Shown: positions 1 to 8,147, counted from the stretch's first letter. The stretch: 8,438 nucleotides of DNA from Candidatus Methanogasteraceae archaeon UBA261 (GCA_002506015.1 DAWR01000008.1:1-8438); one strand, 5' to 3'. A program made the numbers and translations. The notes: generated by a model from the sequence alone, not told the origin.

Positions 1-263
1 CTGTTTCGCAGACTGTGTAATCTTTGGTTCCCACTACAAGTTATTGAGCATGTACGTGTAAATAACCTTTCAGATCGTTCGAGGAACTCCTTTATCCACA
101 CATATATGGCGGTCTAGTGTCTTCTTCTGCTTTCTGTTAAAATCATAGAATTGTTAAGCCAGACATGCCCGGTATCCTACATAATCGAATGTTTATTTTA
201 ACCTCCTGCAACCATCTGCCGGTCTGCTGGCTCAAGCGGCAAACACGCCGTAGTTTCTGCAAC

Positions 264-270
264 CTTTATA
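264..270 (+). promoter_or_regulatory. Candidate archaeal TATA box for cdc48-surE
   Basis: The sequence ctttata sits 64 bases before the cdc48 ATG. An archaeal TATA box normally lies about 25 bases before the transcript start, which would place the start near 295 and give a leader of about 40 bases. A second A/T-rich stretch at 189-200 (gtttattttaac) is an alternative with a longer leader. The call rests on motif resemblance and distance only. Confidence 0.35.
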
Positions 271-322
271 GATGATCCAGACAGATATGACTTAGAGCAT
301 GGGAACTAAAAGCGAACATACC

Positions 323-329
323 AGGCGAT
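323..329 (+). promoter_or_regulatory. Weak Shine-Dalgarno before cdc48
   Basis: AGGCGAT differs by one base from AGGTGAT, which is complementary to the usual archaeal 16S rRNA 3' end. It ends four bases before the ATG at 334. The short spacing and the mismatch make it weak, but it agrees with the chosen start, and the encoded N-domain begins immediately after this ATG. Confidence 0.3.
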
Positions 330-333
330 ACTC

Positions 334-2802
334 ATGAACGAACTTCAATTAACGGTTGCGAAGGCGTATCCGAAGGATGCCGGTAGGGGGATGGCGCGCC
401 TTGACCCATACATCCTTCAGGCGCTTCAATTGTCTCCCGGCGACATAATCGAGATTACAGGCAGAAAATCGACCGGCGCAAAGGTCTGGCGCGCCGATCG
501 GCAGGACTGGGGGCAGGAGACGGTACGGATCGACAGCTATGTGCGTCAGAACGCAGGCGCGGGAATCGGGGAACCAGTAAAGATCAAGCCTGCACATGTG
601 AAAGAAGCCGAAAGAGTTGTTTTTGCCCCGCCACAGGGATCAGAAATCCAGTTTGGTCCGGATGCCGATGCCATCGTGAAGCACCAGCTATTCAAGCGCC
701 CAGTCCTGCTTGGTGACACCATGCCGATACTGACGACACCCTCTCCTTTTGGCGGGCAGACGATACCATTGATCGTGACCGAGACCGTGCCTGAGGGAAT
801 GGTGCTTGTTGACAAGAGAACCGAGGTCATACTCCTCGAAAAACCGGTTATTGGCTTCGATTCTGCGAAAGGAACCGGTATCACTTATGAGGACATCGGT
901 GGGCTGCATGGCGAGGTTGAACGGGTACGCGAGATGATCGAACTGCCCATGAAACACCCCGAGGTCTTTCATACGCTGGGTGTTGAGCCTCCGAAGGGGA
1001 TACTGATGCATGGTCCACCTGGAACCGGAAAAACATTGATTGCGAAGGCTGTGGCAAATGAATCCGGCGCGCACTTCCTGTACATCGCAGGACCCGAGAT
1101 CATGGGCAAGTATTACGGGGAAAGCGAGCAGAGATTACGAGATATTTTTGAGGAGGCGGAAGAAAAGTCGCCTTCAATCATTTTCATTGATGAGATTGAT
1201 TCCATTGCTCCGAAGAGGGAGGATGTGTACGGAGAGGTGGAACGGAGGGTGGTTGCCCAGCTTTTGTCGTTGATGGACGGTCTCGAGGAGCGGGGGCAGG
1301 TCGTGGTGATTGCGGCAACGAACCGCGTGAATGCGATCGACCCCGCACTCCGCCGCCCTGGCAGGTTCGATCGAGAGGTTGAGATCGGGGTCCCTGATCT
1401 GGATGATCGAATCGAGATTCTGCAGATTCATGTGCGCGGGATGCCTATTGACGATGTGGAACGCGTCTTTACATGGGACCTGGTTCCGGGAAGCGATAGC
1501 GAGCGGCTCTTGCACTACCTCAGAGTTAACCATGACATTGGGTGGGTGGAGAGCGCGGAGATCCGGAAATCCGATGACGGAAGAACAATTCACGTCTTCA
1601 AGGGTGAGAACTCCCTGGAGCTTACAATCGAGGAGGGTGAAGAGAAAGCAACCCTCAGGATGAGCGACGACAGAACCCGCGATCTGAAGGTCAAAGAAGA
1701 GGGCGACGATCTGAACCTCTACGACACGGACATGCTGTTGCGTGCGATTGCGGAGGGTACTTACGGCTTCGTTGGCGCTGATCTCTCGGCACTCACAAGA
1801 GAGGCTGCCATGAAGGCGCTTCGCAGGTATCTGCCGAAGATCAACCTCAACGAGGAGATTCCTGCGGAGCTACTGGACGAAATGACTGTCCTGAAGGCTG
1901 ACTTCGAGGAGGCGATGCGTGAGATCGAGCCATCTGCGATGCGCGAGGTCATCGTTGAGATTCCGCACATCACATGGGATGATGTCGGAGGGCTGGATGC
2001 TGTGCGGCAGGAACTTAAGGAAGTGATCGAATGGCCGCTCAAAAATCCGCAGAAGTTCGAGCGGATGGGCATAACTCCGCCAAGGGGAATTCTTCTATAC
2101 GGTCCTCCGGGGACCGGAAAGACGCTTCTTGCGAAGGCTGCCGCAAACGAGTCAAACGCCAACTTCATCAGCGTGAGCGGTCCCCAGCTACTCTCAAAAT
2201 GGCTCGGGGATTCTGAGAAAGCGATTCGGGAGACGTTCAAGAAGGCGAAGCAGGTTGCGCCCGCAATCATTTTCTTTGATGAACTGGATGCGATTGCGCC
2301 GTATCGCGGGACCGACTCATCAAGAGTCACAGACCGTGTGCTCAACCAGCTCTTAACCGAGATGGACGGGCTCCAGACACTTACTGATGTGATCGTGGTC
2401 GCGGCAACGAACCGCCCGGATATTGTGGATCCCGCGCTGATCCGGTCTGGAAGGTTTGACCGGCTCGTCTACGCAGGGGTAACGACCAAATCAGGGCGGG
2501 AGGAGATCTTGCGGATCCATACCAGAAATATGCCGCTCTCAGGCGTGAACCTGAGCGAACTCGCGGAGATGACCGAGGGCTATGTCGGATCCGACCTTGA
2601 GGCGCTCTGCAGGGAGTCTGCCATGCTTGCGATGCGTGAGGGTATTGAGTATGTGGAGCTGCGGCACTTTGAGGAGGCGATCCAGAAGATACGACCGACT
2701 GTGAGCCCGGATCTGACGGACCATTACCAGCGTGTGCAGGAGAAGTTCAAGGGCGGATCGCCTGCAAAGAAGGAGTCGAGTTCGTACATAGGATACCGCT
2801 AA
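334..2802 (+). CDS. cdc48: Cdc48/VAT-type double AAA+ ATPase
   Basis: This 822-residue protein is a hexameric ATP-driven unfoldase of the cytosol, which extracts and unfolds proteins and can feed the archaeal 20S proteasome. Residues 1-175 form the substrate-binding N-domain (double-psi barrel, then a second lobe). The first AAA module has Walker A GPPGTGKT at 227-234, the aromatic pore loop KYYG at 259-262, Walker B IIFIDE at 282-287, sensor ATN at 328-330 and arginine-finger RRPGRFDR at 340-347. The second has Walker A at 590-597, pore loop KWLG at 622-625, Walker B IIFFDE at 645-650, ATN at 691-693 and RSGRFDR at 704-710. All catalytic residues are present in both, so two active ATPase rings are expected. 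Oddities are an insert of about 85 residues (roughly 375-464) within the small subdomain of the first module, making the protein longer than the usual 730-760, and a penultimate tyrosine (Y821). It shares a transcript with surE. Confidence 0.95.
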   Translation: MNELQLTVAKAYPKDAGRGMARLDPYILQALQLSPGDIIEITGRKSTGAKVWRADRQDWGQETVRIDSYVRQNAGAGIGEPVKIKPAHVKEAERVVFAPPQGSEIQFGPDADAIVKHQLFKRPVLLGDTMPILTTPSPFGGQTIPLIVTETVPEGMVLVDKRTEVILLEKPVIGFDSAKGTGITYEDIGGLHGEVERVREMIELPMKHPEVFHTLGVEPPKGILMHGPPGTGKTLIAKAVANESGAHFLYIAGPEIMGKYYGESEQRLRDIFEEAEEKSPSIIFIDEIDSIAPKREDVYGEVERRVVAQLLSLMDGLEERGQVVVIAATNRVNAIDPALRRPGRFDREVEIGVPDLDDRIEILQIHVRGMPIDDVERVFTWDLVPGSDSERLLHYLRVNHDIGWVESAEIRKSDDGRTIHVFKGENSLELTIEEGEEKATLRMSDDRTRDLKVKEEGDDLNLYDTDMLLRAIAEGTYGFVGADLSALTREAAMKALRRYLPKINLNEEIPAELLDEMTVLKADFEEAMREIEPSAMREVIVEIPHITWDDVGGLDAVRQELKEVIEWPLKNPQKFERMGITPPRGILLYGPPGTGKTLLAKAAANESNANFISVSGPQLLSKWLGDSEKAIRETFKKAKQVAPAIIFFDELDAIAPYRGTDSSRVTDRVLNQLLTEMDGLQTLTDVIVVAATNRPDIVDPALIRSGRFDRLVYAGVTTKSGREEILRIHTRNMPLSGVNLSELAEMTEGYVGSDLEALCRESAMLAMREGIEYVELRHFEEAIQKIRPTVSPDLTDHYQRVQEKFKGGSPAKKESSSYIGYR

Positions 2803-2803
2803 C

Positions 2804-3643
2804 ATGTCCGACATACCAGAGACGCCGGAGATACTCGTGACAAACGATGATGGTGTCTACTCGTCAGGAATAAAGGCAGCATACAGAAGCGTCTGCGACC
2901 TTGGAAATGTCACTGTGGCGGCGCCATCCGTGCAGAAATCAGGAGTCGGGCGTTCTGTATCAATTTTTGAGCCTCTACGGATCTACGAGATAGAACTGGA
3001 CACGTTTGAGGCTTACGCAATCGCCGGAACGCCTGCTGACTCTGTGATCCTTGCAATATTCGCAATCATGGACCGGCTGCCTGATCTCTGCGTCAGCGGG
3101 TTCAACATCGGCGAGAACATCAGCACAGACACGGTGACGACATCCGGAACGATCGGTGCCGCACTCGAGGCTGCCAGTTACGGCATGCCCGCTATAACGG
3201 CATCGATTCAGGTCACGGATCAGGGCGACAAGTTTGATGATCACAGGCATTACGAGTATGATTTCGATTCCGGAGTCGATCTGGTAAGAAAAATTGCAGA
3301 ACGCGCGCTCAAGCGCGGTTTTCCGGATGGCGTGGACATTCTAAACGTCAACATCCCACGAAACGCCACAATTGACACTGAAATTGAGATTACGAGGCTT
3401 GCAAGGAAGATCTTCAAAACAGGAGTCGAGAAGAGGCATGACCCGCGGGGTCGCCCGTACTACTGGATCAATGGCGATCTCGTGCAGGACGACGAGGTGG
3501 GCACTGATCTGCACGCGTTCGTGCGCGGGCACATATCGGTAACACCGCTCTCACTTGACTCAACAGCAGGAATCGATCGGCAGGGGACACGGGAGCTTCC
3601 GGAGACACTGATTCGTGCGGTTGAGGAGATGGTGGGTGGGTAG
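2804..3643 (+). CDS. surE: SurE 5'(3')-nucleotidase / survival protein
   Basis: SurE is a metal-dependent cytosolic phosphatase acting on nucleoside 5'- and 3'-monophosphates, and in some species on short polyphosphate; it is linked to nucleotide salvage and stress survival. The 279 residues carry the family signature near the N-terminus (LVTNDDG, with metal ligands D15 and D16), the ligand serine S46 in QKSG, the SGFNIGEN segment with ligand N101, TSGTIGAA at 113-120, NVNIP at 181-185 and the C-terminal GTDLHAF at 233-239. The length is near the family norm and every metal-binding position is intact, so the enzyme should be active. The ATG lies one base after the cdc48 TAA, implying co-transcription and probably coupled translation. 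No strong Shine-Dalgarno is present; AGGAT at 2790-2794 is the nearest candidate. The last 31 codons are duplicated 4600 bp downstream, beyond the helicase gene. Confidence 0.95.
   Translation: MSDIPETPEILVTNDDGVYSSGIKAAYRSVCDLGNVTVAAPSVQKSGVGRSVSIFEPLRIYEIELDTFEAYAIAGTPADSVILAIFAIMDRLPDLCVSGFNIGENISTDTVTTSGTIGAALEAASYGMPAITASIQVTDQGDKFDDHRHYEYDFDSGVDLVRKIAERALKRGFPDGVDILNVNIPRNATIDTEIEITRLARKIFKTGVEKRHDPRGRPYYWINGDLVQDDEVGTDLHAFVRGHISVTPLSLDSTAGIDRQGTRELPETLIRAVEEMVGG
3548..3643 (+). repeat. Direct repeat copy 1: 3' end of intact surE
   Basis: These bases encode the last 31 residues of SurE (from L249) plus the stop. They recur in the same orientation at 8148-8240, offset by exactly 4600 bases up to 3625/8225. 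From 3561 to 3625, 55 of 65 positions match the second copy without a gap. After that, a one-base gap is needed to align the remaining shared atggtggg. Confidence 0.85.
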
Positions 3644-3656
3644 TTGACAACCCAAC

Positions 3657-6600
3657 CTAATCGAGTATATCATCATCCCAGTCAAGCTCCAGTGTTTCTA
3701 TTATACCATGAAGAATCTCTTGAGGCGTTTCACGAATGGAACGGGTCTTAGCATGTAGCACTTTATAACCCCGACCCATAAGGAACGCATCACGGGATTT
3801 GTCCCTGTACGATCCTTCAATATGAGTTTCTATTATTTCTCCGTCCGGTTTTATGACCGTTTCTCCATCTACTTCTACAACCAGACGAATCCCGCGGCCC
3901 GGATTGGTGAGAACGAAATCAACCTCGATGTCTCCGATCGTAACGTGGACTTGCGGGTCTAACCCCGCGACAACCATCAAGCTGAACAGTTCCAGTTCGT
4001 ACGGGCTTGTCTCTCGGAGGTCAGAAATAGTTTTGACATATCGTACCAGCTTACCAAGGATGCCGGGTTGCTGCCTGCAGTACTTGAGATCTCCTACCAC
4101 AAATAATGCTTCTCTGGCTCTTGTCAATGCTACATTGACAAGGTTATGCGGTTCTTCAACCCATCGGGCAGCACCGTATGTAATACCTTTCGCCACAACC
4201 GGACTGAATATCATAATATCCCTCTCGTCACCCTGATATCTATGGGCAGTCCCGACGGTCACACCATCTATTATGGATTCTTTATCAAGTTTTTTCGAAA
4301 TAGCTGTGGCATGAGCTCTGAAGGGTGTAACAACACCAATAGTTAACGCATCAAAACCCTCGCACTCTCTCAGTTGCTTCACCAGTTCACAGACCGCATC
4401 AACTTCCGGAGGGTTGATCCAGCTACGATCTCGCGGTCCATTTTCACAATATCCGTTCACCTGCCGACCATGTACACCCGCACCGTAGGGCACATTCTTG
4501 ACCTGATCGGGATCCTTTTTCAGACGAAGTCTCTTGTGATAGATGTGCTGATTGGCAAACCCAATGATCAGGGGGTGGCTGCGATAGTGTTCGACGAGCG
4601 GAACAACGTCCGAACGTCGTCCCGGCAAGCAATGGACTGCGGTATTGTAAACATCGTTTCCTGCGTGACCGAGCAGTTCCAGCCACTCGGTGACGCCGAA
4701 TTTTGTGGCAAGAGATCTTTCAGCCTCCTGACTGATAGCCCCGATGGATGGGAGTTGCTCCGGGTCCCCAATGACAACTATCCGCTTGGCACGGTAAATC
4801 ATTGGAAGGAGGTTGGTTAAAGTGCACTGGGTTGCTTCATCGATCACCAGTAGATCAAATACGTCCGGTTGCATGGGAATCGACTTTGTTGATAGTGCTG
4901 TTGTGATCCATATAGGCACAGCGCGCATCGCTCTGCTAAAGACCTCGTGCATGGAATCTCCGTCATTTCTTCCGTAATATGGTAGCACCTCTATTGCGTC
5001 CTGTGCTCCGGCGTCGCCAGCCACACGGCGGAGCCACGATTCTTGTGCCACACCAAAAGAGACTTCCTCCAACTGGTTATTTATCCGGCTGATCTCTCCT
5101 TTTATCACATCCGGGTTGTATGATTTGAACAGGTCTACTAATTCATCAGTCTGCCAATCATTCACATGTCCGTCAAGCAGTGGCTTTACAGTCCGACCGA
5201 TCCGTATCTTATCAGGTCCGTCAGGAACCACATCGAAAGCCACTCCGAGGCGACCAATTGCCCAATCCAATTCTTCATCACGTTGTTTTTCCATACCGGG
5301 CACAATCTTTTCGATATGCAATTTCCACTTTGTATCCCGCTCTTCACAGGCTTTCAGGTGTTTCCGGAATTCATCGTCATCATCGGGAAGTGTGCCACAG
5401 TCCACCCGGTGGAGCGGAATTGGCGCAGGTTTCTCATTCCACCAGTCGGTGATATGGGAAAGTTCCGAAGGGATTTCCGTAGCAGCAACAGTGTATTCCC
5501 GAAACTCCTGCTCAGAATCCCGTGATTCGCGCCACGCTTCCGGTAGTGTGGTGATCAACTCATTATATAGCGATGTTCTGGCAGATACGATGTTATCTTG
5601 TGTGGGGTCGGCGCCAAGCAGAGATACCGATTTTGCGAAATCGTGCCCGGGACCGCTGATCCACGCTTCTTTAATTGGTACTCCGGAAGCTGCCGACTGG
5701 AACTCCATCGCCAGTTCTCGAAGACGCTCCCGGGTCTCTTCTGCAACAGCCTTCTTATTCCACGCATCCGCGGCATCATCAGCAACATTCGCCCCTTCTT
5801 CGGTAGTTTCTGCCAATTTGAGCCAGGCGGATGAATTGATGTCCCCCGGAATGTCATCGATGTGTAATCCGGTAGCCCTTTCCCGCAAAGCTTCGAGGTA
5901 GCCATCAATCTCTTGTCGCAGTGTTTTCTGTTCGTCCCACTGAATTCGGATAGCAATCCATTTTTTGGTCAGTTCGATGATTTCACCCAGTGTTTCGCGG
6001 GATGTTTCGTTTATCTCGCCAATCTCACGCCAGACTGAGAGTGGGTACGTCGGTCGAATCCGGAATTCGATGGATTGGAGTTTACGAGCCAGCTTCCTGC
6101 GCTGTGACCATGGATACCAATCGAATTTCCCATCGGGGAGTGAATATAGGGTGGCATACACAGCCACCCATTCAGAAAGAATATCGAAATCGACATGGAT
6201 GTCCTCCGGAATGCCCGCGTCCCGTATAGCATGATATTGTTCGTCAAACCGCTTTTTTAGGTCTTCGATCTCACCAACTTTGGGGGATATCTCGTCATAT
6301 ATGTGTCTGATGTCTTCAGCAAGTTGCTTCCCGCTCTGACTCCAATTATATGCGTCCACAGTCCCTTTCCAGTTTCCAAACACCTCCTGCCAGTCGATTG
6401 GTGCAAGCCGTTGTTCTATGGGCTGTGACAAGAAGAGCTTGTAGCTTTCCAACCACGATTCAATGAGTTCGGGTCCCGGACCTGATACAAGCCAATTCCA
6501 GTTAGTTACAGCATTTGGATCGAGACCAGCTCGCTGAATCACGCGGTTTCTTAAGTTTGCAGAAGTGTCTGCACGATTCAGGAGGTTTGACCTATCCTGC

Positions 6601-8000
6601 GAATCTTGCTCAATTCTTTTGTGGCATTCCTTGATCTGTCCAAGCCAATCTCGCAGAGGTTCTGAAATCGTGGTTGCGAATTCGTAGGGATCAATATCAT
6701 AACCAAGATCTTTAACCTCCAGGACATGTAACTCATGAGCATCCGATAGTTTGTGGACTTCTTCCTGGTACTGACCATAAGCATTTAAGGCGGAACGGAG
6801 CGCTTCATCCACTCGTTGCGGAATTTTGCTTTTGAGAAAATCTTGACGAGATTCCCTTTCCGATGAAAGTTCTTCGTATTTTTCAGCGGTTGTGCCATGC
6901 GCATCCTTGCATTTCAACCTTGCGCCGACCATAGCGTTCAGGATTCTGCGAAGCGCATCATTGATGTTACTCTCCTTGTAGGATCCAGCGCGTACCGCAA
7001 TCGGAAAGTCACGTTCAAAGTGTTCGAAGCGTTCACGCACCACATCAACTGCCTTATTGTTGTTGCTTGCAAAAAGAACGCTTGTTCCTTTTGCCCATGC
7101 GTTCAACAGGAGGGAGATTACCACCTGGCTCTTACCGCACCCCGGCGGACCGCTAATCACAGTCACAGGCTTTGAACTCAGGGCATCAGCCACCGCGTCA
7201 TGCTGCTTACTATTCAATGGGATGATTGGAAGTATATCGATCTTTTCAACTACGTCCTCGGCAGGAATATCTTCTAACAGTCTCAGACCACCGATTCTAT
7301 CAGGATTTCTTTCCAATTGTTTCGTAAGTTCGTTATAGTCACGCATGAGTTGCTTTGTGTAAGGCGAATTTGTGGTTGGAGAGTTGAAGATAACCCAGTG
7401 GGATGATGGTGGTGATTTAAACCTGTTTAGCTCGTAACCGAGTTCGGGAATGACTCTCCCCAACCCTTCAATCAAACATTCGGTCAGATCCTTGTCCTCT
7501 ACTTCGCTTTTCAGACGCGCCATCTCGAGGATATCCGGTAAAAGCTCATCCAGGGGTTTTTCTAACCGAATTTCCTTTTGATCCATGAACTCCTGTACAG
7601 GGGGCGCTGAGTACCAATAACCTTCCTCCGGAACGATCCGAATTCCATTTTCCGGATCCATTTCGACGCGAACCTCGCGACAAATTACGAGTTGTTGATA
7701 TGGGGCCCACTTTTCCCCATCCATACGCCGTCTCGTGGACCAGCAAGGAACTCCAATATACAACACATCACAACCCCCACTACGTATTAACCGCGCTAAC
7801 GACTGACTTACAACGGATTCTTGTGGGATTGACCATGGTCCGGAAAATGAATCGGGATGAAAGTCCTTCAGAGGGGACCAGCGCTCTGAATCAGTCTCTC
7901 TCAACGGGAGGGAAAAGAAATCATCCGCACCCCTGCGAGTTATTTCTTTATGCAATTCTACTATTTTATCCCATGGGATATCGCGTTTTTTGTAGGTCAT
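3657..8000 (-). CDS. Giant SF1 UPF1/DNA2-like helicase with C-terminal Vsr/DUF559-like nuclease
   Basis: With the ATG at 8000-7998 the product has 1447 residues. Residues 1-258 are a domain I cannot name. The SF1 core follows: Q-type LNSKQ at 262-266, Walker A GPPGCGKS at 284-291, motif Ia (FASNNNKAV) near 310-318, then about 730 mostly helical, charged residues. The core then resumes with Walker B VIDEATQC (D1054, E1055), GDPEQLPS at 1078-1085, HYRSHP at 1138-1143, GTAHRYQGDERD at 1250-1261 and NVALTRARE at 1289-1297. Residues 1332-1447 match the DUF559/Vsr-like nuclease pattern: SPYE (E1335), VDF (D1361), VVEVDG (E1376, D1378) and RGYKVLHAK. All helicase and putative nuclease residues are present, so an ATP-driven translocase that cuts nucleic acid is expected. 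Such fusions are common in defence loci, but the substrate is unknown. The frame stays open to an ATG at 8126; the shorter start is preferred because a TATA-like box lies inside the extension and the extension looks non-proteinaceous. It is convergent with surE, with 13 bases between stops. Confidence 0.85.
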   Translation of the reverse strand: MTYKKRDIPWDKIVELHKEITRRGADDFFSLPLRETDSERWSPLKDFHPDSFSGPWSIPQESVVSQSLARLIRSGGCDVLYIGVPCWSTRRRMDGEKWAPYQQLVICREVRVEMDPENGIRIVPEEGYWYSAPPVQEFMDQKEIRLEKPLDELLPDILEMARLKSEVEDKDLTECLIEGLGRVIPELGYELNRFKSPPSSHWVIFNSPTTNSPYTKQLMRDYNELTKQLERNPDRIGGLRLLEDIPAEDVVEKIDILPIIPLNSKQHDAVADALSSKPVTVISGPPGCGKSQVVISLLLNAWAKGTSVLFASNNNKAVDVVRERFEHFERDFPIAVRAGSYKESNINDALRRILNAMVGARLKCKDAHGTTAEKYEELSSERESRQDFLKSKIPQRVDEALRSALNAYGQYQEEVHKLSDAHELHVLEVKDLGYDIDPYEFATTISEPLRDWLGQIKECHKRIEQDSQDRSNLLNRADTSANLRNRVIQRAGLDPNAVTNWNWLVSGPGPELIESWLESYKLFLSQPIEQRLAPIDWQEVFGNWKGTVDAYNWSQSGKQLAEDIRHIYDEISPKVGEIEDLKKRFDEQYHAIRDAGIPEDIHVDFDILSEWVAVYATLYSLPDGKFDWYPWSQRRKLARKLQSIEFRIRPTYPLSVWREIGEINETSRETLGEIIELTKKWIAIRIQWDEQKTLRQEIDGYLEALRERATGLHIDDIPGDINSSAWLKLAETTEEGANVADDAADAWNKKAVAEETRERLRELAMEFQSAASGVPIKEAWISGPGHDFAKSVSLLGADPTQDNIVSARTSLYNELITTLPEAWRESRDSEQEFREYTVAATEIPSELSHITDWWNEKPAPIPLHRVDCGTLPDDDDEFRKHLKACEERDTKWKLHIEKIVPGMEKQRDEELDWAIGRLGVAFDVVPDGPDKIRIGRTVKPLLDGHVNDWQTDELVDLFKSYNPDVIKGEISRINNQLEEVSFGVAQESWLRRVAGDAGAQDAIEVLPYYGRNDGDSMHEVFSRAMRAVPIWITTALSTKSIPMQPDVFDLLVIDEATQCTLTNLLPMIYRAKRIVVIGDPEQLPSIGAISQEAERSLATKFGVTEWLELLGHAGNDVYNTAVHCLPGRRSDVVPLVEHYRSHPLIIGFANQHIYHKRLRLKKDPDQVKNVPYGAGVHGRQVNGYCENGPRDRSWINPPEVDAVCELVKQLRECEGFDALTIGVVTPFRAHATAISKKLDKESIIDGVTVGTAHRYQGDERDIMIFSPVVAKGITYGAARWVEEPHNLVNVALTRAREALFVVGDLKYCRQQPGILGKLVRYVKTISDLRETSPYELELFSLMVVAGLDPQVHVTIGDIEVDFVLTNPGRGIRLVVEVDGETVIKPDGEIIETHIEGSYRDKSRDAFLMGRGYKVLHAKTRSIRETPQEILHGIIETLELDWDDDILD

Positions 8001-8080
8001 GTCATTTGTCCATACCGGCGCGATTGCCGTTTTGTGATGATCGGGGCATTCTTTTCCAAGGTTTTTACTACCAAAAAAGA

Positions 8081-8089
8081 ATATATTTT
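8081..8089 (-). promoter_or_regulatory. Candidate TATA box for the helicase-nuclease gene
   Basis: On the minus strand this reads aaaatatat, preceded by cattc. A transcript starting about 25 bases downstream (near 8058) would lack the upstream ATG codons at 8126 and 8111 and would reach the ATG at 8000 after a leader of roughly 58 bases. No strong Shine-Dalgarno precedes the 8000 start. The box lies inside the presumed cassette, so the gene would bring its own promoter. Confidence 0.4.
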
Positions 8090-8147
8090 GAATGTTCGTA
8101 GATGTGCACATAAACTTTTCGCACATGGTACTGTCTAAAAATCACTT

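Larger units (their letters stand above)
1..333. other. Upstream intergenic region of the cdc48-surE operon
   Basis: No convincing gene is visible in these 333 bases. One plus-strand frame is open from the window edge to a TAG at 115-117 (38 codons), which could be the tail of a gene starting outside the window, but this length is expected by chance and the peptide was not recognised. The stretch is richer in A+T than the gene that follows. No tRNA cloverleaf, C/D-box pair or repeat array was seen. The part nearest the gene carries the TATA-like box and weak ribosome-binding site listed separately. Confidence 0.5.
3644..8147. mobile_element. Putative inserted cassette bounded by surE 3'-end repeats
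   Basis: The segment between the two surE tails holds one large minus-strand gene with its promoter and little else, which is the layout expected of a unit acquired at the end of surE. Its G+C is visibly lower than that of cdc48. No integrase, transposase or terminal inverted repeat was found inside it, so a self-mobile element is not shown. Alternatives are integration by an enzyme supplied elsewhere, homologous exchange with a related surE locus, or a tandem surE duplication later reduced to its tail. The boundaries are set by where similarity to surE starts and stops, so they are accurate only to a few bases. Confidence 0.4.

Noticed and set aside
101..110. CATATATG palindrome upstream of cdc48
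   Set aside because: A short A/T palindrome more than 220 bases from the ATG; it could be TATA-like but nothing downstream supports its use.
1..117. 38-codon frame open from the left window edge
   Set aside because: Too short to distinguish from chance, no family recognised, and no supporting signals; mentioned only in the upstream-region entry.
1761..2345. 194-codon minus-strand open frame inside cdc48
   Set aside because: It is antisense to the second AAA module, very rich in Ser and Ala, and has no recognisable domain; the plus strand encodes intact Walker motifs over the same bases.
3643..3651. Palindrome GTTGACAAC between surE and the helicase gene
   Set aside because: Four-base arms around one base are too short and lack a following U-tract, so it is not credible as a terminator or recombination site.
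5116..5901. 261-codon plus-strand open frame inside the helicase gene
   Set aside because: It has the Ser/Arg-rich composition typical of the reverse complement of an acidic, helical coding region, and the minus-strand frame runs through it uninterrupted.
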